A stretch of DNA of 64,000 bases from an uncultured Muribaculaceae bacterium (GTDB taxonomy: Bacteria > Bacteroidota > Bacteroidia > Bacteroidales > Muribaculaceae), in the NCBI GenBank assembly GCA_910588065.1, contig CAJUPZ010000002.1, positions 124,001 through 188,000 on the forward strand. The letters run 5' to 3'. A program made the translations under genes and the position numbers. The first letter of the stretch is position 1; each line of letters begins with the position of its first letter. Below, one piece after another: positions 23,839 through 31,845 of this stretch. The notes under the pieces were generated by a model, which saw only the letters and a program-made list of their open reading frames with translations, was not told the DNA's origin and made no database searches.

Positions 23839-25968
23839 AGGTACCCAGTCAAAATCCCACACAGGGCCGGCCTTCAGCACTTCGCTGCGTTCTTTGTGCA
23901 TGTAGCTGCTTTTGGGGTGGCCCGGCTCGCCGTTCAAAGTGAGCTCGTGGACGAGCCACCAGTCGATGAAGGAGTCGTAGTCAATAAGATTCGTGAGATT
24001 GTCGCTACCATTCAGTATGGAGCTCTCAACAGTGTTTATGTAGTCGGTAATATAGGTCAGTTGGGCGGGCTGGAGCACATCTTCGTCCGGAGCCTTGATA
24101 TTGACTGGCATATTGTAGGATGCGCTGTGAAACTTGTTCACTTCATCGAAATTGGTGTCAAGTTCAAGGAGGTATCCGCCGGTGATGGAGGAGTCATCGA
24201 TGTCGGTTGATTCCATTTCGGTGATGTTCACGCGGTTTGAGTCGACTCTGATTTGCTCACAAAGATAGTAGTTGCCACAGAACTCGCCGTTGAACACCAC
24301 TTCGACAAATTGTCCTCTCGGGGTGTAGTCAAGCCCATCCATGCTGCGGCTGATTTCAAAAGCCACGGCATTGCGCATCAAGGTGCGGTCCATCCAGTTT
24401 GCGAGCAGGCACCAGCGTTTGTGTTTTGGCATGCCGAGTATTTCAGTCTTTTTGTCGAGCTTTATGGCGTAAGGTTTCTTCGGGTAGCCCCATGTGGAGT
24501 TGCCGCGCCCTTTGAACTGCACCTTTTCAAGTGCAATGTTTGCAGAGCCGGCGTTTTCAATTGTCATAGTGCAGTTTTTCACCCAATCATCTTTGCTGAC
24601 AATGGGTTCGGGGGTGGTGATGTAGACAACCGGCAGGTTGGAGTATCGAGCCACTACGCGATATTCCTTGGATGTGCCATCTGCCGCGGTGGCAACCAGA
24701 GTGCAGGGGTTGGAGAGGTTGAGGGTGAGAGTGGATGCCTGAGTCGCGTCTTCGCCTTTTACGGAAAGAATGGCGCAATCGGTTTCAAAAACAGCATCGA
24801 GAGCTGATGCATTGGTAAAGTAAGGAAGCTTGACTGAGAATGTGTCGCCCTCTCTTGTGGCCTCGATGCCGCCGATGGTGAGTGCTGAAATCTCGGTGCC
24901 GGTGCCGTAGGAGATTGAGAAGGGCTCGGAGGATAGCTGTATATCATCCCCCTTGCCGTCGCGTGTGTCAAGCACCAGACACACTCTTGCCTGAGGGTCG
25001 CTCGGGGTGTCGGTCGGTGTGATAGTGGCGATGTATTGTCCGGATAGAGTGGAGCCGTCGGCGTCGGTGTCCTTTACAACAGAGGAGATGACATAGCCGG
25101 TGGGAGGGGTGACATAGCTGCCGCGGCCTGAGGGGCGCTCAACAATGTCGAGGTGAATGTTAGCGTTATCACCGGCTGTGACGAAGTTGAAGTAAGCGTT
25201 TGATGGATTGAGTCTGAACTTTACCTTTGCCTCTTTGCCTGCCGAAAGTGAAACTTCGGAAGTGAGCACAACAATTGAGGTCGGGTATGCAATATCAAGA
25301 TTAAAGTCAAATTCGCGACCATCGGCCATGGTGATGGTGATAACTCCGGATTGATCGTTTCGCACAATTGAGTTAATCACGCTTGCAGGGTTTGAACTGA
25401 GGGTTGTTGTGATGGTTGAGATGACTATGGTCGGCGCGTCGGGACTATATGTTTCAAATGCGTAGAAGCCGTCGGCGGTTGTGACAACCCTTACGCATAT
25501 ACCGGGCGTACCATCCTGACCGGGGGTGCCATTTTGACCGGGAGTACCGGCAGATGGGAGGGCGCAGACGGGGTTGTCGTTTGCATCGACAATCCGTGTG
25601 AAAGTGAGGCCGTTGTCGTAGGACACCGCCCAGAAACCTTCATCATCAATGGAAATCATAGGGGTTACGCCATCGGAGCCATTTGCTCCATTGTCTCCTT
25701 TGGAGCCATGGTTTATGTTAATGGTCGAGCCATCGGAAAATGATAGGATGTAACCTCCGTTTTGCTCGGCAGAGGATTCTATAGCCGAAACAATTTTGTT
25801 TGCGGCGTAAGCGTTTTCGAGCTTGGCAACGGCATCCTCGAGGGCGGAGACTCGGTTTTCAATGTCATCGATTCTGCTGTCATCGTTGCATGATTGCATG
25901 AATACAGAGAAGATGCCTGCAAGGCACAGCATTGCAAGGCGGATTAGAGAAGGGTTTGATTGGTTCAT
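23830..25968 (-). CDS. CotH-kinase surface lipoprotein, frameshifted near its 3' end
   Basis: 712 residues from ATG 25968 (an upstream TTG at 26028 is rejected; the promoter lies between). Lipoprotein signal with lipobox FMQSC, then a DUF4988-like coiled coil (RIDDIENRVSALEDAVAKLE), collagen-like GTPGQNGTPGQDGTPG and Ig-like domains. The CotH kinase-like domain runs from about residue 480 (FKGRGNSTWGYPKKPYAIKL, LLANWMDRTLMRNAVAFE, CEQIRVDSNRVNI, ending WDFDW). The frame then runs VPSP and stops; the true C-terminus follows in another frame (23519-23838). CotH-fold proteins are atypical protein kinases, but surface Bacteroidetes members have no assigned substrate. It is either a recent loss of function or an assembly error in a short G run. 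Confidence 0.85.
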   Translation of the reverse strand: MNQSNPSLIRLAMLCLAGIFSVFMQSCNDDSRIDDIENRVSALEDAVAKLENAYAANKIVSAIESSAEQNGGYILSFSDGSTININHGSKGDNGANGSDGVTPMISIDDEGFWAVSYDNGLTFTRIVDANDNPVCALPSAGTPGQNGTPGQDGTPGICVRVVTTADGFYAFETYSPDAPTIVISTITTTLSSNPASVINSIVRNDQSGVITITMADGREFDFNLDIAYPTSIVVLTSEVSLSAGKEAKVKFRLNPSNAYFNFVTAGDNANIHLDIVERPSGRGSYVTPPTGYVISSVVKDTDADGSTLSGQYIATITPTDTPSDPQARVCLVLDTRDGKGDDIQLSSEPFSISYGTGTEISALTIGGIEATREGDTFSVKLPYFTNASALDAVFETDCAILSVKGEDATQASTLTLNLSNPCTLVATAADGTSKEYRVVARYSNLPVVYITTPEPIVSKDDWVKNCTMTIENAGSANIALEKVQFKGRGNSTWGYPKKPYAIKLDKKTEILGMPKHKRWCLLANWMDRTLMRNAVAFEISRSMDGLDYTPRGQFVEVVFNGEFCGNYYLCEQIRVDSNRVNITEMESTDIDDSSITGGYLLELDTNFDEVNKFHSASYNMPVNIKAPDEDVLQPAQLTYITDYINTVESSILNGSDNLTNLIDYDSFIDWWLVHELTLNGEPGHPKSSYMHKERSEVLKAGPVWDFDWVPSP

Positions 25969-25997
25969 TGTGTAATTAATCCTTTTATGTCCGATTG

Positions 25998-26005
25998 CAA
26001 AGATA
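25998..26005 (-). promoter_or_regulatory. -7 box of the CotH-kinase gene
   Basis: The minus-strand TATCTTTG has a CTTG at about 20 bp upstream, giving a leader of about 20-25 bases before ATG 25968. Confidence 0.55.
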
Positions 26006-26050
26006 GTGACAAAAATTAAGATATTCAAGTGGGTGGGGAAAACGGAAAAT

Positions 26051-26080
26051 AAAAACTGCGGCCTTGGTAGGGTCGCAGTC
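26051..26080 (-). terminator. Terminator after dnaJ
   Basis: On the minus strand, ACTGCG...CGCAGT (with GACC/GGCC extension) is followed by TTTTTATTTT, shortly after the dnaJ stop. Confidence 0.75.
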
Positions 26081-26102
26081 TTAGTATGAGTGGGGGGATT
26101 GA

Positions 26103-27269
26103 TTAGTCAAAGATGTGGCGGAGTTTGCTGAAAATGCGGTTTTTGGTGCTTTCAGACGGTTTCAGATCCGGCTTGTCGCGCAACTGCTCGAACAAGGCTT
26201 TTTCTTCATCGTTTAGCTGCTCGGGTATGTACACCATAAGGTTTACAAGTTCGTCGCCAACCGGGCTGCCGTCGGTTGAAGGCAGGCCTTTGCCTCTGAG
26301 GCGCAGAATCTTGCCTGGTTGAGTTCCGGGGGCTATTTTCAGTCGGGCCCGTCCGCCGATTGTCGGCACTTCGGCGCTGCCGCCAAGTGTTGCGGTAGTG
26401 ATGTCAAGCATAAGATTGTAAATGACATCGTTGCCATCGCGGATGAGCTCCGGATGTTTAATCTCTTCAATCACAACGAGGAGGTCGCCGTTCACGCCGC
26501 CGTGCATGGGCGCGTTGCCTTTGCCTTTCACAGTCAGCACCATGCCGTCGCTCACGCCGGCCGGGATATTGAATGAAACAACCTGCTCCTTGTGTTCGAC
26601 ACCGGTGCCGTTGCAGTACTGGCATTTCTCACTGATAATCTTGCCTTCGCCGTTACAGTCGGGACAAACGGCCGCGCTCTGTGACAGTCCGAATATAGTC
26701 TGCTGTGTGCGCAGTATTGTGCCGGTGCCGTTGCAGGTGGGGCAGGTGTGGAACGCTGTTCCGTCTTTAGCGCCGGTGCCATTACAGTGGTCATCTTTGG
26801 CAAATGCTTTCAGTTTAAGGGTTTTGCTTACACCTTTGGCAATATCCTCAAGGGTGAGCTTGATCGTGATTCTGAGGTCGTCGCCGCGGCGCTGGCGCTT
26901 GCGGGGTCGTCCACCGGCAGCGCTGCTGAAGCCGCCCATGTCAAATCCGCCGCGTCCGCCGAAGATGTCGCCGAAAGCAGAGAATATGTCATCCATAGAC
27001 ATGCCACCGCCGCTGTAGAATCCACCACCGCCGGGGAATCCCTGCGGACCCATTGAGTGACCGAACTGGTCGTATTTCTGACGCTTTTCAGGGTCAGAGA
27101 GAACATCATAAGCTTCGGCGGCCTCTTTGAATTTCTCTTCGGCCTCCTTGTCACCCGGATTTTTATCGGGGTGATATTTAATCGCTAACTTGCGGTATGC
27201 TTTCTTGAGCTCGTCTGCTGTGGCTGTCTTAGACACACCGAGCACTTCGTAGTAATCTCTTTTGTCCAT
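26103..27269 (-). CDS. dnaJ: Chaperone DnaJ (Hsp40)
   Basis: A 388-residue co-chaperone that stimulates DnaK. J domain at residues 4-70 with HPD (KYHPDKNPGD), a Gly/Phe-rich linker (GGGGFYSGGGMSM), a zinc-finger region (about 155-235) and C-terminal beta domains. Three of the four CxxCxGxG motifs are normal (CPTCNGTG, CPDCNGEG, CQYCNGTG). The first reads DDHCNGTG, so its first Cys is Asp. The codons are GAT GAC CAC TGT, so this is not a frame error. grpE lies 71 bases upstream on the same strand. Confidence 0.97.
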   Translation of the reverse strand: MDKRDYYEVLGVSKTATADELKKAYRKLAIKYHPDKNPGDKEAEEKFKEAAEAYDVLSDPEKRQKYDQFGHSMGPQGFPGGGGFYSGGGMSMDDIFSAFGDIFGGRGGFDMGGFSSAAGGRPRKRQRRGDDLRITIKLTLEDIAKGVSKTLKLKAFAKDDHCNGTGAKDGTAFHTCPTCNGTGTILRTQQTIFGLSQSAAVCPDCNGEGKIISEKCQYCNGTGVEHKEQVVSFNIPAGVSDGMVLTVKGKGNAPMHGGVNGDLLVVIEEIKHPELIRDGNDVIYNLMLDITTATLGGSAEVPTIGGRARLKIAPGTQPGKILRLRGKGLPSTDGSPVGDELVNLMVYIPEQLNDEEKALFEQLRDKPDLKPSESTKNRIFSKLRHIFD

Positions 27270-27340
27270 CTTTGCTGACGCGGTAGTAAATTCGTTATGC
27301 TTTGGCTATGAATCGGTTATGGGGGAGGGCGCGCGGGACG

Positions 27341-27955
27341 TTATTGTCCTACTGCCACTTTAGCGTGGCGGAGCACCTTGTCGTTGATAGTATAGCCTTT
27401 TGTGGGGGTGTCTATAACCTTTCCTTTGAGCGATTCGTCCTCAACCGGCACCATAGCTATGGCCTCATGCAGGTCGGGGTTGAATTCGCTGCCGGTGCTT
27501 TCAATGGGTTTCACGCCGTTTTGGGCAAGGTACTTCACAAGTTTGCTGTAGATAAGCTCCATGCCCTGACGCAGAGCTTCGGGGTCGTCGGTGCTTTTGT
27601 TTGCCTCGATGCCTCTTTCAAAATCGTCCACAATCGGGAGGATGCCCTTCATGGATGACTCAGCGGCGTTCTTGATAATCTCGCTCTTCTCCTTTATTGT
27701 GCGTTTGCGGAAATTGTCAAATTCGGCCATCAGGAAAAGATATTCTTTCTTTTCCTTCTCAACCTTAAGCTTTTCTTCGGCGAGCTGCTTTGCCAACAGG
27801 TCTATTTCGCTCATTTCCGAATTTTCAATATCCTCGGCAGATTGATTTTCTTCGGCAGCCTCAGGCACATTATCCATTATCTGAGCTGCGTCATCGGCCA
27901 TCTCCGCCTGCTGTGCAGCCTCGTTCTGATATTCTTGTGTAGTTTTGTCGCTCAT
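27341..27955 (-). CDS. grpE: Nucleotide exchange factor GrpE
   Basis: A 204-residue protein. Acidic N-terminus (QAEMADDAAQIMDNVPEAAE), a long coiled coil (AKQLAEEKLKVEKEKKEYL), then the GrpE core FDNFRKRTIKEKSE and the beta-wing signature HEAIAMVPVED with DTPTKGYTINDKVLRHAKVAV. It releases ADP from DnaK. It is the first gene of a grpE-dnaJ pair. No heat-shock element (CIRCE) was found in the leader. Confidence 0.96.
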   Translation of the reverse strand: MSDKTTQEYQNEAAQQAEMADDAAQIMDNVPEAAEENQSAEDIENSEMSEIDLLAKQLAEEKLKVEKEKKEYLFLMAEFDNFRKRTIKEKSEIIKNAAESSMKGILPIVDDFERGIEANKSTDDPEALRQGMELIYSKLVKYLAQNGVKPIESTGSEFNPDLHEAIAMVPVEDESLKGKVIDTPTKGYTINDKVLRHAKVAVGQ

Positions 27956-28081
27956 GACTTACTTATATGATTTTTTTGTTAATTCGCCTTAAGCAGGATA
28001 TTGAACAAAAATCCTGCCAACCGGAGCACTCTCTCCGGAGGTGTTATAAAATGATAACAAAGAGAGCGGCATAACGTTCAC

Positions 28082-28915
28082 TCAATCCAGCATGGCTGTA
28101 AAAATGTCATGATTATTGATGGCTGATCTCACATCTTCTGCCAAAATGTCAGCATCGCGGTCAAATATGCCGAAGACGGAGGATCCGCTTCCTGACATGG
28201 CGGCATATTCAGCGTCTATATTATATAAGGTGTGCTTGATGTCGGCTATCACCGGATGAGAGGGGAAGATGCTCTGCTCAAAGTCATTTTTGACAAGTCC
28301 GCGCCATTTGCGGCAGTCACACTCTTTCAGAGCATGGCTCAGCTCCACTTCCGGGGTGTGGGGACGCACTCCCGCGTATGCGGCGGCAGTGGGCACGCTT
28401 ACATCCGGTTTTACTATGGCTATGCTGTGGCCGGAAAGTGACATGGGAAACGGGGTGAGTGTTGTGCCGGTGCCGGTGGCGAGCATGGGGGAGTTGTAGA
28501 TGAAAAACGGACAGTCGGCCCCAAGCGAGGCCGCAATGTCAGCCAGCTGACTGTCGGTTAATCCGAGGCTGAACATATTGTTCAGGGCTTTGAGGGTGAA
28601 AGCGGCATCTGAAGAACCGCCCCCGAGTCCCGCCCCATCGGGTATCACTTTGTGAAGATATATGTCCACCGGAGGAAGTTCCACGAACTCGTTTAGTGCC
28701 CGGTAGGCCTTCATCACGAGGTTTTTCTCCGGAGGGCATTCCACCGGCCTGCCAGTTGTTGTCAGGGTAGTGGAGGTGCCGCGGGCAGGCACAATCTCGA
28801 GGATATCACTCCAGGGCACCGGATACATCACGGTTTCAATGTTGTGGTACCCGTCGGGGCGCTTGGCAAGGATGTCGAGCCCGATGTTTATTTTTGCGTT
28901 TGGAAATAAAATCAT
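28082..28915 (-). CDS. ispE: 4-diphosphocytidyl-2-C-methyl-D-erythritol kinase
   Basis: A 277-residue GHMP kinase of the non-mevalonate isoprenoid pathway, phosphorylating CDP-methylerythritol. Landmarks: FPNAKINIGLDILAKRPDGYHNIET at the N-terminus, the ATP loop PDGAGLGGGSSDAAF and MSGSGSSVFGIF at the C-terminus. It is divergent from dnaB with 87 bases between them. Confidence 0.96.
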   Translation of the reverse strand: MILFPNAKINIGLDILAKRPDGYHNIETVMYPVPWSDILEIVPARGTSTTLTTTGRPVECPPEKNLVMKAYRALNEFVELPPVDIYLHKVIPDGAGLGGGSSDAAFTLKALNNMFSLGLTDSQLADIAASLGADCPFFIYNSPMLATGTGTTLTPFPMSLSGHSIAIVKPDVSVPTAAAYAGVRPHTPEVELSHALKECDCRKWRGLVKNDFEQSIFPSHPVIADIKHTLYNIDAEYAAMSGSGSSVFGIFDRDADILAEDVRSAINNHDIFTAMLD

Positions 28916-28974
28916 GTTGAAAACTGTTTTATAACTGCCTGAGTCAGCGGCGACGAAGTTAGTGAAAATATTCG

Positions 28975-28982
28975 TAATTTTG
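28975..28982 (+). promoter_or_regulatory. -7 box of dnaB
   Basis: TAATTTTG lies 20 bp upstream of the dnaB ATG; no -33 TTTG at the usual distance. Confidence 0.45.
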
Positions 28983-29002
28983 CACTGTAAAATCGATAAA
29001 CT

Positions 29003-30541
29003 ATGGAACAGAGCAAGTCAAGATATCAGCGCAAGACCCCACAGACAGTTACTGAACTCGGCGGCAGAATACCTCCGCGCGACAAGGATCTGGAGGAGGC
29101 AGTGCTCGGTGCACTGATGCTTGAGAAGGATGCATACACTATTGTGTGCGACATCCTCAAGCCGGAATGCTTCTACGAACCGGCCCATAAAAAGATATAT
29201 GAGTCGATACAGCACCTCGGCGCTGCTCAGAAGCCCATAGATATGCTCACTGTTACCGAGCAGCTGCGCCTTGACGGCAATCTGGATGAGGTAGGCGGCC
29301 CGGTGTATATCAGCGAACTCACATCGAGAGTGTTGAGCGGAGCGAATGTGGAGTATCATGCACGCATTGTGGCTCAGAAATATCTCGCCCGCGAGCTGAT
29401 ATCGTTTGCCGGGGAGATTGAGCGTCAGGCGTATGATGAGAGCAATGATGTCGATGACCTGCTTCAGGAGGCCGAGGGAAAGCTCTTTGAGATATCGCAG
29501 CGGAATGTGAAGAAAGATGTCACCCAGATAGACCCCGTGATCAGCCAGGCAATCATGCAGATTCAGGCAAGTTCAAACCGCACGTCGGGTCTCAGCGGAC
29601 TTGAAACCGGCTATCATGAGCTTGACAAGTTGACCAGCGGTTGGCAGAATTCCGACCTTATAATCATAGCCGCGCGCCCTGCTATGGGCAAAACTGCTTT
29701 TGTACTGTCCATGGCCAAGAATATGGCTGTGAATTACAATACGCCTATCGCGATATTCTCGCTCGAGATGTCAAACCTGCAGCTGGTAAATCGCCTTATA
29801 AGCAATGTGTGTGAGCTTAGGGGTGAGAAAATCAAGAGCGGTCAGCTCACACCCATGGAATGGGACCAGCTGATGACACGTGTGAAGCAGCTCCATGGCT
29901 CGCAGCTGTATATCGACGATACCCCCTCGCTGTCTATCTTCGAGCTCAGAACCAAGGCCCGGCGTCTTGTGCGCGAGCATAATGTGAAATTCATCATCAT
30001 CGACTATCTGCAGCTGATGAATGCCAGCGGCATGAAGTTTGGCAGCCGTGAGCAGGAGGTGAGCATGATTTCGCGCTCGCTCAAGCAGCTGGCCAAGGAA
30101 CTCAATATTCCCATAGTGGCGTTGTCGCAGCTCAACCGTAGTGTGGAGAACCGAGGCGATTCCAATTCCAAGGATGGCAAGCGTCCCCAGCTGAGCGACC
30201 TCCGTGAGAGCGGTGCCATTGAGCAGGATGCCGACATTGTGTGCTTCATTCACCGCCCGGAGTATTATCTGCACTCCGAGTATGACGCCGAGAATAATTA
30301 TATAGGTGGACTCGCAGAGTTTATCGTTGCCAAGCACCGAAGCGGTAGCGTTGATGATGTGAAGCTGCGTTTCAGAAAAGAGTTCGCCCGCTTTGAAAAC
30401 TGGGATGAGTCGCCGTCGGCTCCCTCGGCACCTGTCGGCTCGCGCCTCAATGCGGGTGGTCCTGCGGCTTCCGGTCAGCTGTCAGGAGGATCCGCCGATT
30501 TCCTGAGCGGACCGTCAGACGAGTCTGCGCCACCGTTTTAA
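29003..30541 (+). CDS. dnaB: Replicative DNA helicase DnaB
   Basis: A 512-residue hexameric helicase. The N-terminal collar begins PPRDKDLEEAVLGALMLEKDAY. The RecA-like motor has Walker A ARPAMGKTAFVLS, Walker B FIIIDYLQLM and the arginine-finger region LKQLAKELNIPIVALSQLNR. The motor is not interrupted by an intein. The C-terminal tail after about residue 465 is low-complexity Ser/Pro/Gly (ESPSAPSAPVGSRLNAGG). Confidence 0.97.
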   Translation: MEQSKSRYQRKTPQTVTELGGRIPPRDKDLEEAVLGALMLEKDAYTIVCDILKPECFYEPAHKKIYESIQHLGAAQKPIDMLTVTEQLRLDGNLDEVGGPVYISELTSRVLSGANVEYHARIVAQKYLARELISFAGEIERQAYDESNDVDDLLQEAEGKLFEISQRNVKKDVTQIDPVISQAIMQIQASSNRTSGLSGLETGYHELDKLTSGWQNSDLIIIAARPAMGKTAFVLSMAKNMAVNYNTPIAIFSLEMSNLQLVNRLISNVCELRGEKIKSGQLTPMEWDQLMTRVKQLHGSQLYIDDTPSLSIFELRTKARRLVREHNVKFIIIDYLQLMNASGMKFGSREQEVSMISRSLKQLAKELNIPIVALSQLNRSVENRGDSNSKDGKRPQLSDLRESGAIEQDADIVCFIHRPEYYLHSEYDAENNYIGGLAEFIVAKHRSGSVDDVKLRFRKEFARFENWDESPSAPSAPVGSRLNAGGPAASGQLSGGSADFLSGPSDESAPPF

Positions 30542-30648
30542 AAAATTACTTAAAAAAAGTTGGCGGTTCAAGAACCAACCAAGCGCTGTGTGTGTTATGA
30601 TGATAAACAAACAAAAACATTACATCACACAAACAAAAATCATAGATT

Positions 30649-31722
30649 ATGAAAAAAGTACTTCTTATGATTGCCATTGCGCTTGGTTGTACAACGGCTT
30701 TCGCTCAGAATCTTGACAAAAATGAAGCTAAACAGCTCAAAGCATTTTTGACACAGACATCAGAGAAGGGGGGCACCAATGCACAGGAACTGAAAGTTGC
30801 GGACCTCAATTCTCTCTCATCGGTAGAAGGTCTTACAGTCGTTGGCGGTCACGTAACCGCAATCGAATGGAAAGACAAACACCTTGCAGGCCAGCTCAAC
30901 CTCGCCGGATTTCCCGCTCTGACAAAGGTTGATGTGTCGCGCAACAAAATCACCGCTCTCTCAGTTGCCAACGCTCCTGCACTCACAGAACTCAACGCAT
31001 CAAGAAACGTTCTCTCTGATTTCAAGCTCAGCGCTTGTCCCGCCATCACCAAGCTCACTCTATATAAAAACCGCCTGAGCGAAGTGAATCTCGGTGAAGA
31101 TGTGTTCCAGAACTCTCCGCAGCTCAAAAACCTCAATGTGTCAAACAACCTGTTTGTTGACCTCAATGTCAGCGGAGTGACAAGCCTCCAGACCCTCAAC
31201 TGCCAGGGTAACCACCTTGAAACCCTTCAGATCAGCGGCTGCACCGGCCTCAAGAATCTCTACTGCGGCTACAACAAGCTCACAAGCCTCAACCTCTCAG
31301 GCGTGGAAAGCCTCACAAACCTCAATATCGACGACAACGAAATCTCGACAATGATTGTGTCCGGTCTTCCTCAGCTCAACACCCTCATCTGTTCTGATAA
31401 CAACATGGTGACACTCGGTCTGCGCGACTGCAAAAACCTCTTCGACCTCGTTTGCTCTTACAACGACCTCACCACTCTCGATGTCAGCCAGTGCCCCAAC
31501 CTCCAGTTTGTTGACTGCTCTTACAATGACCTCACTTCACTCAACCTCTCCAACCAGACATTCCTGCAGCGTCTGCTCTGTAACAACAACCAGCTGACAA
31601 TGCTTGATGTGTCTTTCGACCAGGCTCTTGTTTACATCAACTGCCGCTACAATCAGATCATCGACTTCCGCTCAATGGCTTGTCCTAACCTGAGAATGGT
31701 TGCCTGCCAGTGGAACTATTGA
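30649..31722 (+). CDS. Secreted leucine-rich-repeat protein
   Basis: A 357-residue exported protein (signal peptide MKKVLLMIAIALGCTTAFAQ). After a short N-terminal helix it is almost wholly LRR: about twelve 21-residue units from residue 90 to the end, of the form LxxLxCxxNxLxxLxLSxCxx (LKNLYCGYNKLTSLNLSG, LFDLVCSYNDLTTLDVSQ). This resembles the Cys-ladder LRRs of internalin J. One unit carries a 5-residue insertion (LGEDVFQNSPQ). There is no lipobox, transmembrane anchor or type IX sorting domain, so it is likely periplasmic or released. Codon use is strongly biased to C-ending codons, as in the L31 gene, implying high expression. It probably binds protein or glycan; the partner is unknown. 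Confidence 0.87.
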   Translation: MKKVLLMIAIALGCTTAFAQNLDKNEAKQLKAFLTQTSEKGGTNAQELKVADLNSLSSVEGLTVVGGHVTAIEWKDKHLAGQLNLAGFPALTKVDVSRNKITALSVANAPALTELNASRNVLSDFKLSACPAITKLTLYKNRLSEVNLGEDVFQNSPQLKNLNVSNNLFVDLNVSGVTSLQTLNCQGNHLETLQISGCTGLKNLYCGYNKLTSLNLSGVESLTNLNIDDNEISTMIVSGLPQLNTLICSDNNMVTLGLRDCKNLFDLVCSYNDLTTLDVSQCPNLQFVDCSYNDLTSLNLSNQTFLQRLLCNNNQLTMLDVSFDQALVYINCRYNQIIDFRSMACPNLRMVACQWNY

Positions 31723-31745
31723 TAACAATCCCTGAAATCATATCA

Positions 31746-31786
31746 CCCCGGGGCGCCGATGCAGAGTCAGCGCCCCGGGGCTTTTT
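31746..31786 (+). terminator. Terminator after the LRR gene
   Basis: An 11-bp stem CCCCGGGGCGC / GCGCCCCGGGG with a 13-base loop and T5. The T-run is also the -33 region of the lepA promoter. Confidence 0.9.
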
Positions 31787-31815
31787 GGCTATAACCGCAA
31801 TTTTGACTAATTTTG
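31784..31815 (+). promoter_or_regulatory. Promoter of lepA
   Basis: TTTG at 31784-31787 and TAATTTTG at 31808-31815 have a 20-bp spacer. The -33 box sits in the T-run of the preceding terminator. Confidence 0.7.
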
Positions 31816-31845
31816 TGCTCTCAAACGATTCACAATCTTCAGAAG

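Noticed and set aside
23838..23850. Programmed -1 frameshifting in the CotH gene
   Set aside because: A -1 slip would restore the frame, but there is no X-XXY-YYZ slippery heptamer and no evident stimulatory hairpin, so a simple one-base loss is preferred.
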